Counted from the first letter of the stretch, positions 46,770 through 57,185 are shown. The stretch is 64,000 bases of DNA from an uncultured Phascolarctobacterium sp. (GCA_958448515.1 CAUDEF010000009.1:1-64000); one strand, 5' to 3'. Numbers and translations: made by a program. Notes: generated by a model from the sequence alone, not told the origin.

Positions 46770-49259
46770 ATGTTAGAAGAAAAGTATGCTCCGCATGCCA
46801 TAGAAACAAAATGGCAAAAATACTGGGAAGATAATAAAACCTTTAAAGTAGAGGCTGATAAGAATAAGCCTAAATCTTATGTATTGGAAATGTTCCCTTA
46901 TCCGTCAGGCAATCTGCACATGGGACATGTTCGCAACTATTCTATTGGTGACGTTGTTGCGCGTTTCCGCACAATGAAAGGATTCAATGTACTGCATCCT
47001 ATGGGCTGGGACTCCTTTGGTATGCCGGCTGAAAATGCTGCGATTAAACATGGTATTCCGCCGAAAAAATGGACTCTGGAAAATATTGCCAATATGACTC
47101 GTCAGCAGAAAGCTCTTGGTCTTTCCTATGACTGGGATCGTGAAGTTGCTACCTGTAAAGAAGATTACTATAAATGGACTCAGTGGTTCTTTGAACTGTT
47201 CTATAAAAGGGGCTTGGCAGTAAAGAAAAAATCTGCTGTAAACTGGTGCGATACCTGTAATACTGTTTTGGCTAATGAACAGGTTATTGACGGCAAATGC
47301 TGGCGCTGCGACAGCGTGGTAGAGAAAAAAGATCTGGAACAATGGTTCTTCAAAATTACTGATTATGCTGATGAACTGTTAAAAGATTTCGATCTTCTGG
47401 AAGGCTGGCCGGAACGCGTTAAAACCATGCAGCGCAACTGGATTGGCCGCAGTGAAGGTCTTGAATTCAGCTTTGATGTACCTGATCTGAATGAAAAAAT
47501 TGCTGTTTATACAACTCGTCCTGACACTGCTTTTGGTGTTACTTATGTTGTACTTGCTGCAGAGCATCCTTTGGTACAGAAAATCTGCGAAAACAATCCT
47601 AAAGCTGAAGAAATTAAAGCTTTCTGTGATAAGGTACGCAATCAGTCCGACATTGAACGTACTTCCAGCGAATCTGAGAAAGAAGGTATTTTCACCGGAG
47701 CTTATGCAATTAATCCATTTACCGGCAGAAAAGTACAGGTTTGGATTACCAACTATGTACTTTATGATTATGGTACCGGTGCTGTAATGGGCGTACCTAC
47801 TCATGACGGCCGTGACTGGATGTTTGCTGATAAATATGGTCTGGAAAAAATTGTTGTAATTAATCCTAAAGATCAAGTACTTACTTTGGAAGATATGACC
47901 GATGCGTATGAAGAAAAAGAAGGCGTATTGGTAAATTCCGGTAAATTTACTGGTATGGAACTGCATGAAGGTATGCAGGCAATTATGGATGAAGCTGAAA
48001 AAATGGGTATTGGTTCCCGTCATGTAAACTATCGTCTGCGTGACTGGTTAATCAGCCGTCAGCGTTACTGGGGTGCTCCTATTCCTATTATTTACTGCCC
48101 GCACTGCGGTGAAGTTCTTGTACCGGAAGATCAGCTGCCGGTTAGACTGCCGGAAGATGTTGATTTCAATGCAGGCAGTGTTTCTCCGCTGGCTACATCC
48201 GCAGAATTTGTAAACTGCACCTGTCCTAAATGCGGTGCTCCCGCTAAACGTGAAACTGATACTATGGATACTTTCCTGTGCTCTTCCTGGTATTATCTGC
48301 GTTACACAGATGCTAAAAATGATAAAGCTCCCTTTGATAAAGAGCTCAACCAATACTGGGGTCCTGTAGATCAGTACATTGGTGGTATTGAACATGCTAT
48401 ATTGCATCTTCTCTATTCCCGTTTCTTCCTGAAAGTGCTGCGTGATGCAGGGCTGGTTGATTATGACGAACCGTTTGCTAACCTCCTCACACAAGGTATG
48501 GTTATTAAAGACGGCGCAAAAATGAGTAAATCTTTGGGCAATGTTGTTTCTCCGGAAGAAATTCTGGAAAAATACGGTGCTGATACTGCACGTCTGTTCA
48601 TTATGTTTGCTGCACCTCCTGAAAGAGAACTGGAATGGAGCGATCAGGGTGTTGAAGGTTCCTTCCGTTTCCTGAATCGTGTATGGCGTATAGTTTACAG
48701 CTATATGGATCAGCTTAATCAGAAAGTTACTTCTTATGACGCAGCGTCCCTGACTGAAGCTGATAAAGATTTGCGCAGAGTTGTTCACAGCAGTATTAAG
48801 AAAGTAACCAGCGATATTGACAAACGCTTTAACTTCAATACTGCAATCAGTACTATGATGGAACTGGTTAATGCTTTGTATGCTTATAAAGAAGCACAAA
48901 AAGAGGCTAATCCGGGACTTATCTATGAAGCAATTTCTGCTTTAATTCGTATGCTGGCTCCGTTTGTACCTCATATTACTGAAGAATTGTGGCGCGGCGC
49001 TATTGATGCAGACAGCAGTGTACATGCACAAAGCTGGCCTGAGTACAGTGAAGAAGCTTTGAAAGTTGACAATGTTGAAATTGTACTGCAGGTAAATGGT
49101 AAAGTAAGAGGTCGTCTGACAGTTCCTGCAGAAGCTACAAAAGATGAACTTGAAAAAATCGCTTTGGCTGATGCTAATGTACAGGCTCATATCGGAGATG
49201 CTAAAGTTATGAAAGTAATTTGTGTTCCTGGCAGACTGGTAAATATTGTTGCAAAATAA
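46770..49259 (+). CDS. leuS: Leucyl-tRNA synthetase
   Basis: This 829-residue class I synthetase charges tRNA-Leu. The HIGH-type motif is in YPSGNLHMGHVRNYS near residue 45, the editing domain has YTTRPDTAFG, and the KMSKS motif is in KMSKSLGN near 585. The ATG at 46770 has TAGGAGG upstream. It is controlled by a T-box leader and followed by a terminator. Confidence 0.98.
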   Translation: MLEEKYAPHAIETKWQKYWEDNKTFKVEADKNKPKSYVLEMFPYPSGNLHMGHVRNYSIGDVVARFRTMKGFNVLHPMGWDSFGMPAENAAIKHGIPPKKWTLENIANMTRQQKALGLSYDWDREVATCKEDYYKWTQWFFELFYKRGLAVKKKSAVNWCDTCNTVLANEQVIDGKCWRCDSVVEKKDLEQWFFKITDYADELLKDFDLLEGWPERVKTMQRNWIGRSEGLEFSFDVPDLNEKIAVYTTRPDTAFGVTYVVLAAEHPLVQKICENNPKAEEIKAFCDKVRNQSDIERTSSESEKEGIFTGAYAINPFTGRKVQVWITNYVLYDYGTGAVMGVPTHDGRDWMFADKYGLEKIVVINPKDQVLTLEDMTDAYEEKEGVLVNSGKFTGMELHEGMQAIMDEAEKMGIGSRHVNYRLRDWLISRQRYWGAPIPIIYCPHCGEVLVPEDQLPVRLPEDVDFNAGSVSPLATSAEFVNCTCPKCGAPAKRETDTMDTFLCSSWYYLRYTDAKNDKAPFDKELNQYWGPVDQYIGGIEHAILHLLYSRFFLKVLRDAGLVDYDEPFANLLTQGMVIKDGAKMSKSLGNVVSPEEILEKYGADTARLFIMFAAPPERELEWSDQGVEGSFRFLNRVWRIVYSYMDQLNQKVTSYDAASLTEADKDLRRVVHSSIKKVTSDIDKRFNFNTAISTMMELVNALYAYKEAQKEANPGLIYEAISALIRMLAPFVPHITEELWRGAIDADSSVHAQSWPEYSEEALKVDNVEIVLQVNGKVRGRLTVPAEATKDELEKIALADANVQAHIGDAKVMKVICVPGRLVNIVAK

Positions 49260-49303
49260 AATACAGAAGCAGTAATTTTAACTATAACGCTTGAATTATT
49301 CAG

Positions 49304-49341
49304 AGGTTCTGAGAATAACGATTTTGTTATTTTCAGAACCT
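49304..49341 (+). terminator. Terminator after leuS
   Basis: A 16-base stem (49304-49319 and 49326-49341, one mismatch) is followed by TTATTTTTT. Confidence 0.85.
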
Positions 49342-49362
49342 TTATTTTTTGGAGTGATTAAA

Positions 49363-49965
49363 ATGGAAAACAGAAAAACAAAATTTATTTTGTTATGCTG
49401 CCTTATATTTGGCTGTATTTTAACCAGTATTGCAGCAGAATATTTTGCAAAAGATGATTATGACGCTCAGTCTGTAAATACAGAAAAGGTCATAACTGAG
49501 AAAAATGAAAAGGACACAGGGACAATAAAAGTATATGTAAGCGGTGCTGTGAAAAATCCCGGTATTTATGATATAAAAATTAATTCACGTGCCAATGATG
49601 CTGTTGAAGCGGCAGGAGGCTTTACAGAAAATGCTAATCCTGAAAAAGTTAATCTTGCTAAAAAGCTGAAAGATGGCAATCATGTAAATGTACCATCATT
49701 AAAAGTTAAAAAACTGCGGGAAAATAATTTGCAGAATCAGGAAAGTGCGCTAACATCTGCTGAAGGAACAGATAATAGATTAGTTAATATAAATACAGCA
49801 GGGATTGAAGAACTTGATACTCTTCCTGGGGTAGGAAGTGCAACAGCGCAGAAAATTATTGACTACAGGCAGATAAAACCTTTTCAGAAAATAGAAGACA
49901 TCATGAATGTGACTGGTATAGGGGAAGCGAAATTTGCAAAAATGAAAAGCAGGTTGACGGTATGA
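49363..49965 (+). CDS. comEA: Competence DNA-binding protein ComEA
   Basis: This 200-residue protein has one N-terminal membrane anchor, an SLBB domain (VYVSGAVKNPGIYDI, DAVEAAGGF), and a C-terminal helix-hairpin-helix pair (VNINTAGIEELDTLPGVGSATAQKIIDY; VTGIGEAKFAKM). It binds incoming DNA outside the membrane. The ATG at 49363 has GGAGTGA upstream. Its stop overlaps the comEC start (ATGA). Confidence 0.93.
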   Translation: MENRKTKFILLCCLIFGCILTSIAAEYFAKDDYDAQSVNTEKVITEKNEKDTGTIKVYVSGAVKNPGIYDIKINSRANDAVEAAGGFTENANPEKVNLAKKLKDGNHVNVPSLKVKKLRENNLQNQESALTSAEGTDNRLVNINTAGIEELDTLPGVGSATAQKIIDYRQIKPFQKIEDIMNVTGIGEAKFAKMKSRLTV

Positions 49966-52250
49966 ACAGTGTTGTATATGCGGGAACAGCATTGTTTATT
50001 GCTGGGCTGCTGCTGGCAGAAAAATTTGGCTGTGAGTATAATTTTTTACCAGTATTGGCAGTAATGAGTTTATGTCTTATCACAGCTGCTGTTATGCGAA
50101 GGGAAATATTAATAAAAATAATTACTGTAATTGTATTTTTTATGGGAGGTGTTTACAGTGGCATCAGTACGGGCCCTGCACCGGAGGAGCTTTTACATGA
50201 GTATAATGGTGCAAACATACAGGCTTATGGAAACATAATTCCTGATTCTGTCAAAAATTCAGAGTACGGAACAAGTTTTATCCTAAAGTGTGAGAAAATA
50301 ATTGTCGGAGAAAAAAACATAAATTACAGAGATTCACTAAAGATTTTTATCAGGCAAAAGGTTACGCTAAAGGCGGGAAGTGTTGTTTGCAATGGAACGC
50401 TTAATGGGCTGACAGGATTTAATAATCCAGGTGGATTTGATTATAAAAAGTGGAATTACATTCACGGAATAGGTGGTTTCTTACAGTGCAATAAGGTTAT
50501 AATTGCAGATGAAAAATTCGGAATATTCGATAAATTAATGTTAATGAATATGGAACTGAGAAATTTTATCAGTTCCAGGATAAATGGAGATATTGGATAT
50601 ATTCTTGCCGGTATGGTTCTTGGGGGCAGCAGTTATCTTGGTGAAGATGTCAAAAAAGTATTTTCAGATAATGGACTGACGCATTTGCTGGCAGTTTCCG
50701 GCAGCAATATGGTTTTGCTGGCAAGTTTGCTATTGCTCGTTTTGGGGAATCTAAAAACTTCTCAGAGAAACGCAATAACGGGGGTATTTTTGATATTTTA
50801 TGCTGGATTATGCGGATTTCAGCCACCTGTTTGCAGAGCTGTAATCATGAGTCTGGTATTACTTTATACCGGTAAGCATACGGAAAAAGGAGTGCTGCTA
50901 TGTCTGACAGCTGTAATTATGCTTATATTTAAACCAGTGTGGCTTTATGATATTGGCTTTCAGCTTTCGTTTGGCGCTGCTGCCGGTCTGATTTTTATTA
51001 TGCCGAAAATAAGACTCATGCTGAGTGCTTTTTTGCCGGTATGGTTAAGTGAAGGTATTGCTGTTACCTGTGCTGCACAGTTGAGCGTATTACCTTTTTT
51101 GATTGGATATTTCCATCAGATTTCGATAATATCTATAATCAGTAATATTGTTCTTGTTCCGGTTATGGAAATATCAGTACTGCTTACTTTAGCAGGATCT
51201 TTACTGGCATATATGATTGACATAGGTGATTTTCTCATGCAGGCGGCAGCTTTTTTGATGGAGCAGATAATTGTGCAGGCTGATTTGCTGGCTAAAATTC
51301 CTTTTAGCGTAATGGTATTTTCAGGGATGCCGCTATGGGCAGTATCAGTATATTATTTTCTTTTGGTAATATTTTTTGATCTACCATGTGTACAATTTCT
51401 TGAAAATGCGCAGCGTAAAATTTTAATAGCATTTTTAAGCTGTACATTGCTGTTTTGGGTAGGATATATTAAATTTTATTCCAAAGACTTTACTGTTTAT
51501 TTTTTAGATGTAGGTCAGGGCGATTGTGCTGTGGTTGTAAGTGAAACTGGCAAAACAGCCGTTATTGATACGGGGGGATTAAAAAATTATGATACAGGAA
51601 GCAAAATATTAGTTCCTTTTTTGTACAGTCTTGGAAAAACAAAAATAGATTATTTGCTTTTAAGCCATGGTGATTATGACCATGCAGGAGGATGCTTAAA
51701 TTTAACAAAATGGCTGGATATTAACTGTATTATACTTGCTCAGGCAAAGCTGACGGATATTGAAAAGCAGCTTTTAAATAGTGCTCCAGAAAGTAAAATA
51801 GAATTTGCAAAAACAGGAAATTGTTACAGGCTTGGTGATAAATCTGTACTGAAAATAATTGATGCACCTCCTGAAGATGCAGAAGGTAATGATGCAAGTA
51901 TAGTTGCTGAAGTAAGTGCAGGCAAGCAAAGTGTATTATTTACAGGTGATATTGACGCAGAAAGAGAATCTATGCTGAAAGCAGGAAAAGCAGCTGTATT
52001 AAAAGTTGCTCACCATGGATCGAAATACAGCAGCAGTGAAGAATTTCTTGCCGGCGTAAAACCTGAGATAGCCGTAATATCAGTGGGACGAAACAGTTAT
52101 GGTCATCCGCATGATGAAACAATTGCCAGACTGAAAGCAAACGGCTGCAGGTATATTATGCGAACGGATAAAATGGGTGCCATAAAGGTTGTTTTTGACG
52201 ATAACTTTACCAGGTGTTATAGTTATGTATATCAGAAAGAATATTTTTAG
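49962..52250 (+). CDS. comEC: Competence DNA channel ComEC
   Basis: This 762-residue membrane protein is the DNA uptake channel. It has N-terminal OB-like and hydrophobic competence regions (VSGSNMVLLASLLLL, GFQPPVCRAVIMS) and a C-terminal MBL-fold domain (FLDVGQGDCAVVV, LLSHGDYDHAGG). The competence domain has many transmembrane segments. It overlaps comEA and is followed by holA, an order often seen in Firmicutes. Confidence 0.95.
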   Translation: MNSVVYAGTALFIAGLLLAEKFGCEYNFLPVLAVMSLCLITAAVMRREILIKIITVIVFFMGGVYSGISTGPAPEELLHEYNGANIQAYGNIIPDSVKNSEYGTSFILKCEKIIVGEKNINYRDSLKIFIRQKVTLKAGSVVCNGTLNGLTGFNNPGGFDYKKWNYIHGIGGFLQCNKVIIADEKFGIFDKLMLMNMELRNFISSRINGDIGYILAGMVLGGSSYLGEDVKKVFSDNGLTHLLAVSGSNMVLLASLLLLVLGNLKTSQRNAITGVFLIFYAGLCGFQPPVCRAVIMSLVLLYTGKHTEKGVLLCLTAVIMLIFKPVWLYDIGFQLSFGAAAGLIFIMPKIRLMLSAFLPVWLSEGIAVTCAAQLSVLPFLIGYFHQISIISIISNIVLVPVMEISVLLTLAGSLLAYMIDIGDFLMQAAAFLMEQIIVQADLLAKIPFSVMVFSGMPLWAVSVYYFLLVIFFDLPCVQFLENAQRKILIAFLSCTLLFWVGYIKFYSKDFTVYFLDVGQGDCAVVVSETGKTAVIDTGGLKNYDTGSKILVPFLYSLGKTKIDYLLLSHGDYDHAGGCLNLTKWLDINCIILAQAKLTDIEKQLLNSAPESKIEFAKTGNCYRLGDKSVLKIIDAPPEDAEGNDASIVAEVSAGKQSVLFTGDIDAERESMLKAGKAAVLKVAHHGSKYSSSEEFLAGVKPEIAVISVGRNSYGHPHDETIARLKANGCRYIMRTDKMGAIKVVFDDNFTRCYSYVYQKEYF

Positions 52251-52258
52251 GAGCAGTT

Positions 52259-53290
52259 ATGGAATTTACACCGGAAGTTTTAATAAAAAAGCTTAAAAAG
52301 CGTGAAGACCTGCCTAATGTTTTATATGTTGCGGGAGAAGAACACTACTACAGAAAACGTATAACTGAAGAGCTTACTGAATATGTATTTTCTGAAGTGG
52401 ATGCAGCAGACCGTGAAATTACTGTTTTTGATAAAGATACTAACATTAAGGAAGTTGCTAACAGTATAAATACCTATCCTTTTTTTTGCGGTAAATCCTT
52501 AATTATTATTAAAGATGAAAAGCTGCTGTCTGCCAAAGAGGCCAGTGAAAAGAAAAAGGAGACTTTATCTGCACTGATACAGGTTTTGCAGGATGTACCG
52601 GAGTATTGTTATGTACTTGTTTCTGCCGGCGAAGTTGATAAGCGTACAAAATTATTTAAAATATGCAGGGAGAAAAAGGCGGTATGTCTGTGTGAAAGTT
52701 TTAAAGTAAATTTTGTCGACAGCTGGCTTGTTAATCAGGCAGCGCTGCATGACAGTAAATTTACTCCTGAGGCTATTGCTGTAATTAAAGAATACCTTGC
52801 TCCTGTAGACAAGGTTCCGCTGCAGATACTTGTTCAGGAGATAGAAAAACTTTCTTTGTATGCAGGTGAACGAAAAGTATGGACTGAAGAAGATGTAAAA
52901 ATTATTTTTACTGCTCTGCCTGAGGTATCAAGCTTTTCGCTTACAAATGCTATCTGCAATAAAGAGCTTAAAGAAATGCTGGAACTTTTGGCGTACGAGA
53001 AGAAAAAAGGTACATATATACTGAAATTATGCGGATTTATCAATGCCAGCATAAAAAGACTGGCTGCAGTGAAAGAACTGCAGCTGAAGGGATACAGCCC
53101 CAGACAGATTGCTGCTGAAAAAGGAATATCGCCATATGCAATAAATATTGTCTGCAGACAGGCAAATGCTTTTGAGTATACGAAGTTAAAACAGTTTTTA
53201 CTGGATATAACGTACCTGAACAGTAATTTGCGCCAGGGTGGCAGGCAGTATGAATTGCTTGAAGAAGTGTTAATAAAATTATTATCTTAA
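52259..53290 (+). CDS. holA: DNA polymerase III subunit delta (HolA)
   Basis: This 343-residue clamp-loader subunit has the family pattern: NVLYVAGEEHYYRKRITEEL, FFCGKSLIIIKD, and an N-to-C arrangement ending with LLDITYLNSNLRQGGRQYELLEEVLIKLL. It joins the gamma/tau complex that loads the sliding clamp. It starts 9 bases after comEC, with a TAGGAG site. Confidence 0.92.
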   Translation: MEFTPEVLIKKLKKREDLPNVLYVAGEEHYYRKRITEELTEYVFSEVDAADREITVFDKDTNIKEVANSINTYPFFCGKSLIIIKDEKLLSAKEASEKKKETLSALIQVLQDVPEYCYVLVSAGEVDKRTKLFKICREKKAVCLCESFKVNFVDSWLVNQAALHDSKFTPEAIAVIKEYLAPVDKVPLQILVQEIEKLSLYAGERKVWTEEDVKIIFTALPEVSSFSLTNAICNKELKEMLELLAYEKKKGTYILKLCGFINASIKRLAAVKELQLKGYSPRQIAAEKGISPYAINIVCRQANAFEYTKLKQFLLDITYLNSNLRQGGRQYELLEEVLIKLLS

Positions 53291-53305
53291 ATTTATAAAA
53301 AGGTA

Positions 53306-53335
53306 TAGACATAAATGTGAGTTGTTTGGTATAAT
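53306..53335 (+). promoter_or_regulatory. Promoter of the glutamine synthetase leader
   Basis: TAGACA at 53306-53311 and TATAAT at 53330-53335 are 18 bases apart. Confidence 0.7.
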
Positions 53336-53351
53336 TTTATATGTCAATGGC

Positions 53352-53400
53352 GACTTTTCTGTAACGGGTGTAGTGTCCCGTTTATAGGGAAGTCTTTTTT
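53352..53400 (+). terminator. Leader terminator before glutamine synthetase
   Basis: A nested hairpin, outer GACTT (53352-53356)/AAGTC (53390-53394) and inner AACGGG (53363-53368)/CCCGTT (53377-53382), is followed by TTTTTT. It lies between the promoter and the gene, so transcription may be controlled by attenuation or antitermination. Confidence 0.7.
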
Positions 53401-53457
53401 ATTTTCTAAAATACTTCAATATAGAGAAAGGAGTACAGCTTTTAGCTGGAAGTGAAA

Positions 53458-55365
53458 ATGAATAAGAAAAATTTGTTATATGTTATCAGACCGGAACAAC
53501 AAGATGAACAATCCTTAAAAAATATATTGTCCCTGCATCCTGAAATTAAATTTGTTTCTTTGATGGGTGTTGATTTTGCAGGTAATGATACTGATGAAAA
53601 AATTCCCATGAAAATTTTTATGGAAGATATGAAAACTTTCCTGGAGGGAAGTGCAGCTCAGACAGACGGTTCTTCTGTTGTGCTGACTGGTATTGCTACC
53701 TTAAATAACGCTCGTGTTGATATGAAAGTTGATAAAAGCGTAAACTGGTATGTAGATTATAACTATGAGCATTTTGACGAAGAAACAGGCAGCATGGTTG
53801 GTACGTTGCGCATTCCTTGCTATCTGATTCACAATGATAATTTTGTAGATTCCCGTTCTATTTTGAAAAACTCTCTGGATTATGTAGAACAGGAAATTAT
53901 GTCTCTGTTTGCAAAACATCCTAAAATTGCTGGCCTGGAACATATTGATGGCAGTGAAGTGGAGAAAATTATCTTTACCTGTGCTACAGAATTAGAGTTC
54001 TGGGTAAAATCTCCTCGTGAAGATGCTCCTATCGAAGCATTATCTTCTTCCCAGCTGATGCAGGAACAATACTGGCAGCGTACTCGCGGCAACGTTCGTA
54101 CTGCATTGGAACAAACCGTACAAATGCTTGAATTATACGGACTGGAACCGGAAATGGGCCACAAAGAATGCGGCGGCGTAAAAGGTCAGATTGACTCTGA
54201 AGGTCATATGACTCACGTAATGGAACAATTGGAAGTAGACTGGAAATTCAGTGTTGGCGTACAGACTGCTGATAATGAACTGCTTGCGCGTATTATTGTA
54301 AAAGAAGTATTCCGTATGAATGGTCTTGAAGTATCCTTCCAGGCTAAACCGGTTCCCGGTGTTGCCGGCAGTGGTGAACACGTTCATGTTGGCATTGCCG
54401 CAAAAATGAAAAACGGCAAAATTGTAAATTTGTTTTCCCCAACTGATATGCACAAAGACTTCCTTTCTGCAATCGGTTACGGAAGCATTATGGGTCTGCT
54501 GAAAAACTATGAGGTAATTAATCCGTTTATTTCCTGCACCATAGATTCCTTAAATCGTTTAAAACCTGGTTTTGAAGCACCTATCTGTATTGTAACTTCC
54601 TTGGGTATGAGCCCTGAAAATCCTTCCCGCAACAGAACCATTCTTGCAGGCTTAATCAGAGATCTGGACAATGACAAAGCTACACGTATTGAAATGCGTT
54701 CTCCCAATCCGTTTACCAATACCTACATTGCTTTGGCAGCATTCTATCTTTCCATGCTTGACGGTATCAAAGCATGTGTTGAATCTGGCAAAGATTTGAA
54801 AGAATTGGAACAGGAAATTTCCAAAGAAGCAGGTACCGAAGGATTCTATCTGGAAACAGACAGACAATATCGTACGGAAAAAGACGTATTTGATGATTTT
54901 ACTGCTGAAGAAAGAGACAGATTATTTGGCAAACCGCCTGCAACTGTTTGGGAAAATCTGAGCGGCTTCAAAAAATATCCGGAAAAAGTAAAAGTGCTTA
55001 CTCAGGGTGATATTCTTAAAGCTGAATATATTGAATCTTTCATGCAGGGCGCTTTAATCAGATGGAAAACTGAATTGCTTACAAGACTGATTCCTGAAAA
55101 TTATCAGGCTGTAGTAGAAATGAAACGTCTCCATGCACAGGATACCTGCACTGACTGCGATTTGGCTATGTGGCATAAGATTCAGGCACTGAGAACTAAA
55201 CTTGCTAAGGATTCCTTTGATACTCCGAGCATTTTCTCCCGCATCCGTAAAGCAGTAAATACTGGCGATTATGATACTGCATCTGAATTGAAAATTGAAA
55301 TGACTTCTGCGATGGAAGAACTTCGTTCTTTATATCATGACTATAAACAGAACATTATTGACTAA
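53458..55365 (+). CDS. Glutamine synthetase, extended type
   Basis: This 635-residue GS-family enzyme joins glutamate and ammonia. Core stretches are CATELEFWVK, GLEPEMGHKECGGVKGQID, VAGSGEHVHVGI, NPSRNRTILAG and RIEMRSPNPFTNTYIALAAF. Usual GSI is about 445 residues; here a C-terminal extension of about 150 residues follows. The ATG at 53458 has GGAAGTG upstream; a GTG six bases earlier is possible. A leader with a terminator precedes it. It differs from ordinary GlnA in length and is best called GS family, subgroup unknown. Confidence 0.85.
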   Translation: MNKKNLLYVIRPEQQDEQSLKNILSLHPEIKFVSLMGVDFAGNDTDEKIPMKIFMEDMKTFLEGSAAQTDGSSVVLTGIATLNNARVDMKVDKSVNWYVDYNYEHFDEETGSMVGTLRIPCYLIHNDNFVDSRSILKNSLDYVEQEIMSLFAKHPKIAGLEHIDGSEVEKIIFTCATELEFWVKSPREDAPIEALSSSQLMQEQYWQRTRGNVRTALEQTVQMLELYGLEPEMGHKECGGVKGQIDSEGHMTHVMEQLEVDWKFSVGVQTADNELLARIIVKEVFRMNGLEVSFQAKPVPGVAGSGEHVHVGIAAKMKNGKIVNLFSPTDMHKDFLSAIGYGSIMGLLKNYEVINPFISCTIDSLNRLKPGFEAPICIVTSLGMSPENPSRNRTILAGLIRDLDNDKATRIEMRSPNPFTNTYIALAAFYLSMLDGIKACVESGKDLKELEQEISKEAGTEGFYLETDRQYRTEKDVFDDFTAEERDRLFGKPPATVWENLSGFKKYPEKVKVLTQGDILKAEYIESFMQGALIRWKTELLTRLIPENYQAVVEMKRLHAQDTCTDCDLAMWHKIQALRTKLAKDSFDTPSIFSRIRKAVNTGDYDTASELKIEMTSAMEELRSLYHDYKQNIID

Positions 55366-55388
55366 GTTGAGATAAGTTATATTGTACA

Positions 55389-55411
55389 GGGTCCGGTGTG
55401 CTGCCGGATCC
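55389..55411 (+). terminator. Terminator after glutamine synthetase
   Basis: Arms at 55389-55396 and 55404-55411, with one G-T pair, are followed by TTTTTATTTT. Confidence 0.85.
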
Positions 55412-55543
55412 TTTTTATTTTCAAAAAAGGTTTTAATAATTAAAAAGTAATTTAAATGTTGAGTTAATAAAAAAATTATGATAAAATGTTAATGATTTTA
55501 TGAAATGTGCTCAGTGCATTTATTTAAGAGAGGCGGATGAGCA

Positions 55544-55981
55544 ATGGAGCAAGTCAGTGATGTTCCGGCTTATATTCGTAAAATGTACGGATATAATTCG
55601 TTTATGACTCAGTTTGGCGTGAGTATAGACGAAATTAAGTGTGGAAGTGCTGTTGTAAGCATAAATGTTGATCCATTGAAGCATTTTAATCATCGTGGTG
55701 TTTGTCATGGCGGGGTTTTGACAGCGTTGTCGGATTCTGTTCTGGGAGTTACGGGTGCCAGCGTTGGTGCCGCAGTTGCCACTTTGAATTTCAGTATGAA
55801 CTTTATTAGAAATGTACATAGCGCCGGACGTATCTACGTAAAGAGTAATATTCGTCATCATGGACGTACTACTATGGTTATAGAAGCGGAAATGTATGAT
55901 GAGGAAGATTCTTTATTAGCTACTATTTTGACTACAATGTTTATTGTAGGAAGGTTTGAAGAGATACCTGCAAAATGGTAA
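55544..55981 (+). CDS. PaaI-type hotdog thioesterase
   Basis: This 145-residue hotdog-fold acyl-CoA thioesterase has the motif FNHRGVCHGGVLTALSDSVLGVTG near residue 50. GAGAGGCGGATG precedes the ATG. It lies 48 bases before the acyl-CoA dehydrogenase and may share its transcript, suggesting fatty-acid or aromatic-acid CoA handling. Confidence 0.85.
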   Translation: MEQVSDVPAYIRKMYGYNSFMTQFGVSIDEIKCGSAVVSINVDPLKHFNHRGVCHGGVLTALSDSVLGVTGASVGAAVATLNFSMNFIRNVHSAGRIYVKSNIRHHGRTTMVIEAEMYDEEDSLLATILTTMFIVGRFEEIPAKW

Positions 55982-56029
55982 TTTATCTAATACACAGCGG
56001 TATAACCGCGTAATTTTAAGGAGGAAAAC

Positions 56030-57169
56030 ATGGAGTTTGCATTAAATGAAGAACAACTTGAATTACAGGAGATGGTGAGGGAGTTTGTAGAAAAAGAAAT
56101 CACACCTTACGCCGCTGAAATGGATAGAGAAAACCATATGAGAGAAGGCCTCATTGAAAAGGCTAATGAAATGGGTCTCTTGAATGTAATTGTTCCGGAA
56201 GAATTAGATGGCCCCGGACTTGACAGTGTATCTGTTGCTGTAATTTACGAAGAACTTGGCAAAGGATGTGCTGGTGTAGCAACCTCTCTGGCTGCTAACT
56301 CTCTGGCTACCTGCCCGGTTTTGATTGCTGGTACTGATGAACAGAAAAAAATGTACTGCGATATACTCAACGAAGGCGGACTGGCTGCTTTTGCTTTAAC
56401 TGAACCTGGTGCAGGCAGTGATGCAGGCGGTGTTTCTACCCGCGCTGAAAAGAATAAAGAAAACGGTACTTATACCTTAAACGGCAGCAAAATTTTTATT
56501 ACTAATGCCGGTATTGCTGATATTTTCTTGGTATTTGCCAACACCCGTAAAACTGGCGGTATCCGCGGTTTGACTGCTTTTATCGTTCCCAAAGATACTC
56601 CGGGTCTGACTATCGGCAAAAAAGAAGATAAAATGGGCATCCGTCCTTCCAACACCTGCGAAATTATTTTACAGGATGTAGTAATTCCTGAATCTTACAG
56701 AGTAGGCCGCGAAGGTGAGGGATTCCGTATTGCTATGAATACTCTGGACAGTGCTCGTCCTTTTGTTGGTGCTGTTTCTGTTGGTATTGCTCAGGCTGCT
56801 TTGGATTGTGCTGTTAAATATTCCAAAGAACGCCGCCAGTTTGGTCAGCCTATTGCTTCTTTCCAAATGGTACAGGCTATGATTGCAGATATGGCTATTA
56901 AAGTTGAAACTGCACGCTTGATGGTTCACAAAGCATGCTGGATGCGTGATCAGGGTATGGAATTTTCCAAAGAAGCTGCAATGGCAAAATGCTATGCTGC
57001 TGATGTAGCTATGCAGGTAACTACCGATGCTGTTCAGGTTATGGGCGGATATGGTTATTCCCGTGAATATCCTGTTGAAAAAATGATGCGTGACGCTAAA
57101 ATTATGCAGATTTATGAAGGCACCAACCAAATTCAGCGCCTCGTAATTGCAAATAAAATTTTATATTAA
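56030..57169 (+). CDS. Acyl-CoA dehydrogenase
   Basis: This 379-residue FAD flavoenzyme has AFALTEPGAGSDAGGVSTRA and FITNAGIADIFLVFA in the FAD region, and a C-terminal region QVMGGYGYSREYPVEKMMRDAK with YEGTNQIQRLVIA, the usual catalytic glutamate. Length fits the short-chain (butyryl) type, but no electron-transfer flavoprotein genes are beside it, so the chain-length specificity and electron acceptor are unknown. AAGGAGGAAA precedes the ATG. Confidence 0.92.
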   Translation: MEFALNEEQLELQEMVREFVEKEITPYAAEMDRENHMREGLIEKANEMGLLNVIVPEELDGPGLDSVSVAVIYEELGKGCAGVATSLAANSLATCPVLIAGTDEQKKMYCDILNEGGLAAFALTEPGAGSDAGGVSTRAEKNKENGTYTLNGSKIFITNAGIADIFLVFANTRKTGGIRGLTAFIVPKDTPGLTIGKKEDKMGIRPSNTCEIILQDVVIPESYRVGREGEGFRIAMNTLDSARPFVGAVSVGIAQAALDCAVKYSKERRQFGQPIASFQMVQAMIADMAIKVETARLMVHKACWMRDQGMEFSKEAAMAKCYAADVAMQVTTDAVQVMGGYGYSREYPVEKMMRDAKIMQIYEGTNQIQRLVIANKILY

Positions 57170-57185
57170 TATTTGTTGTCTGCAA

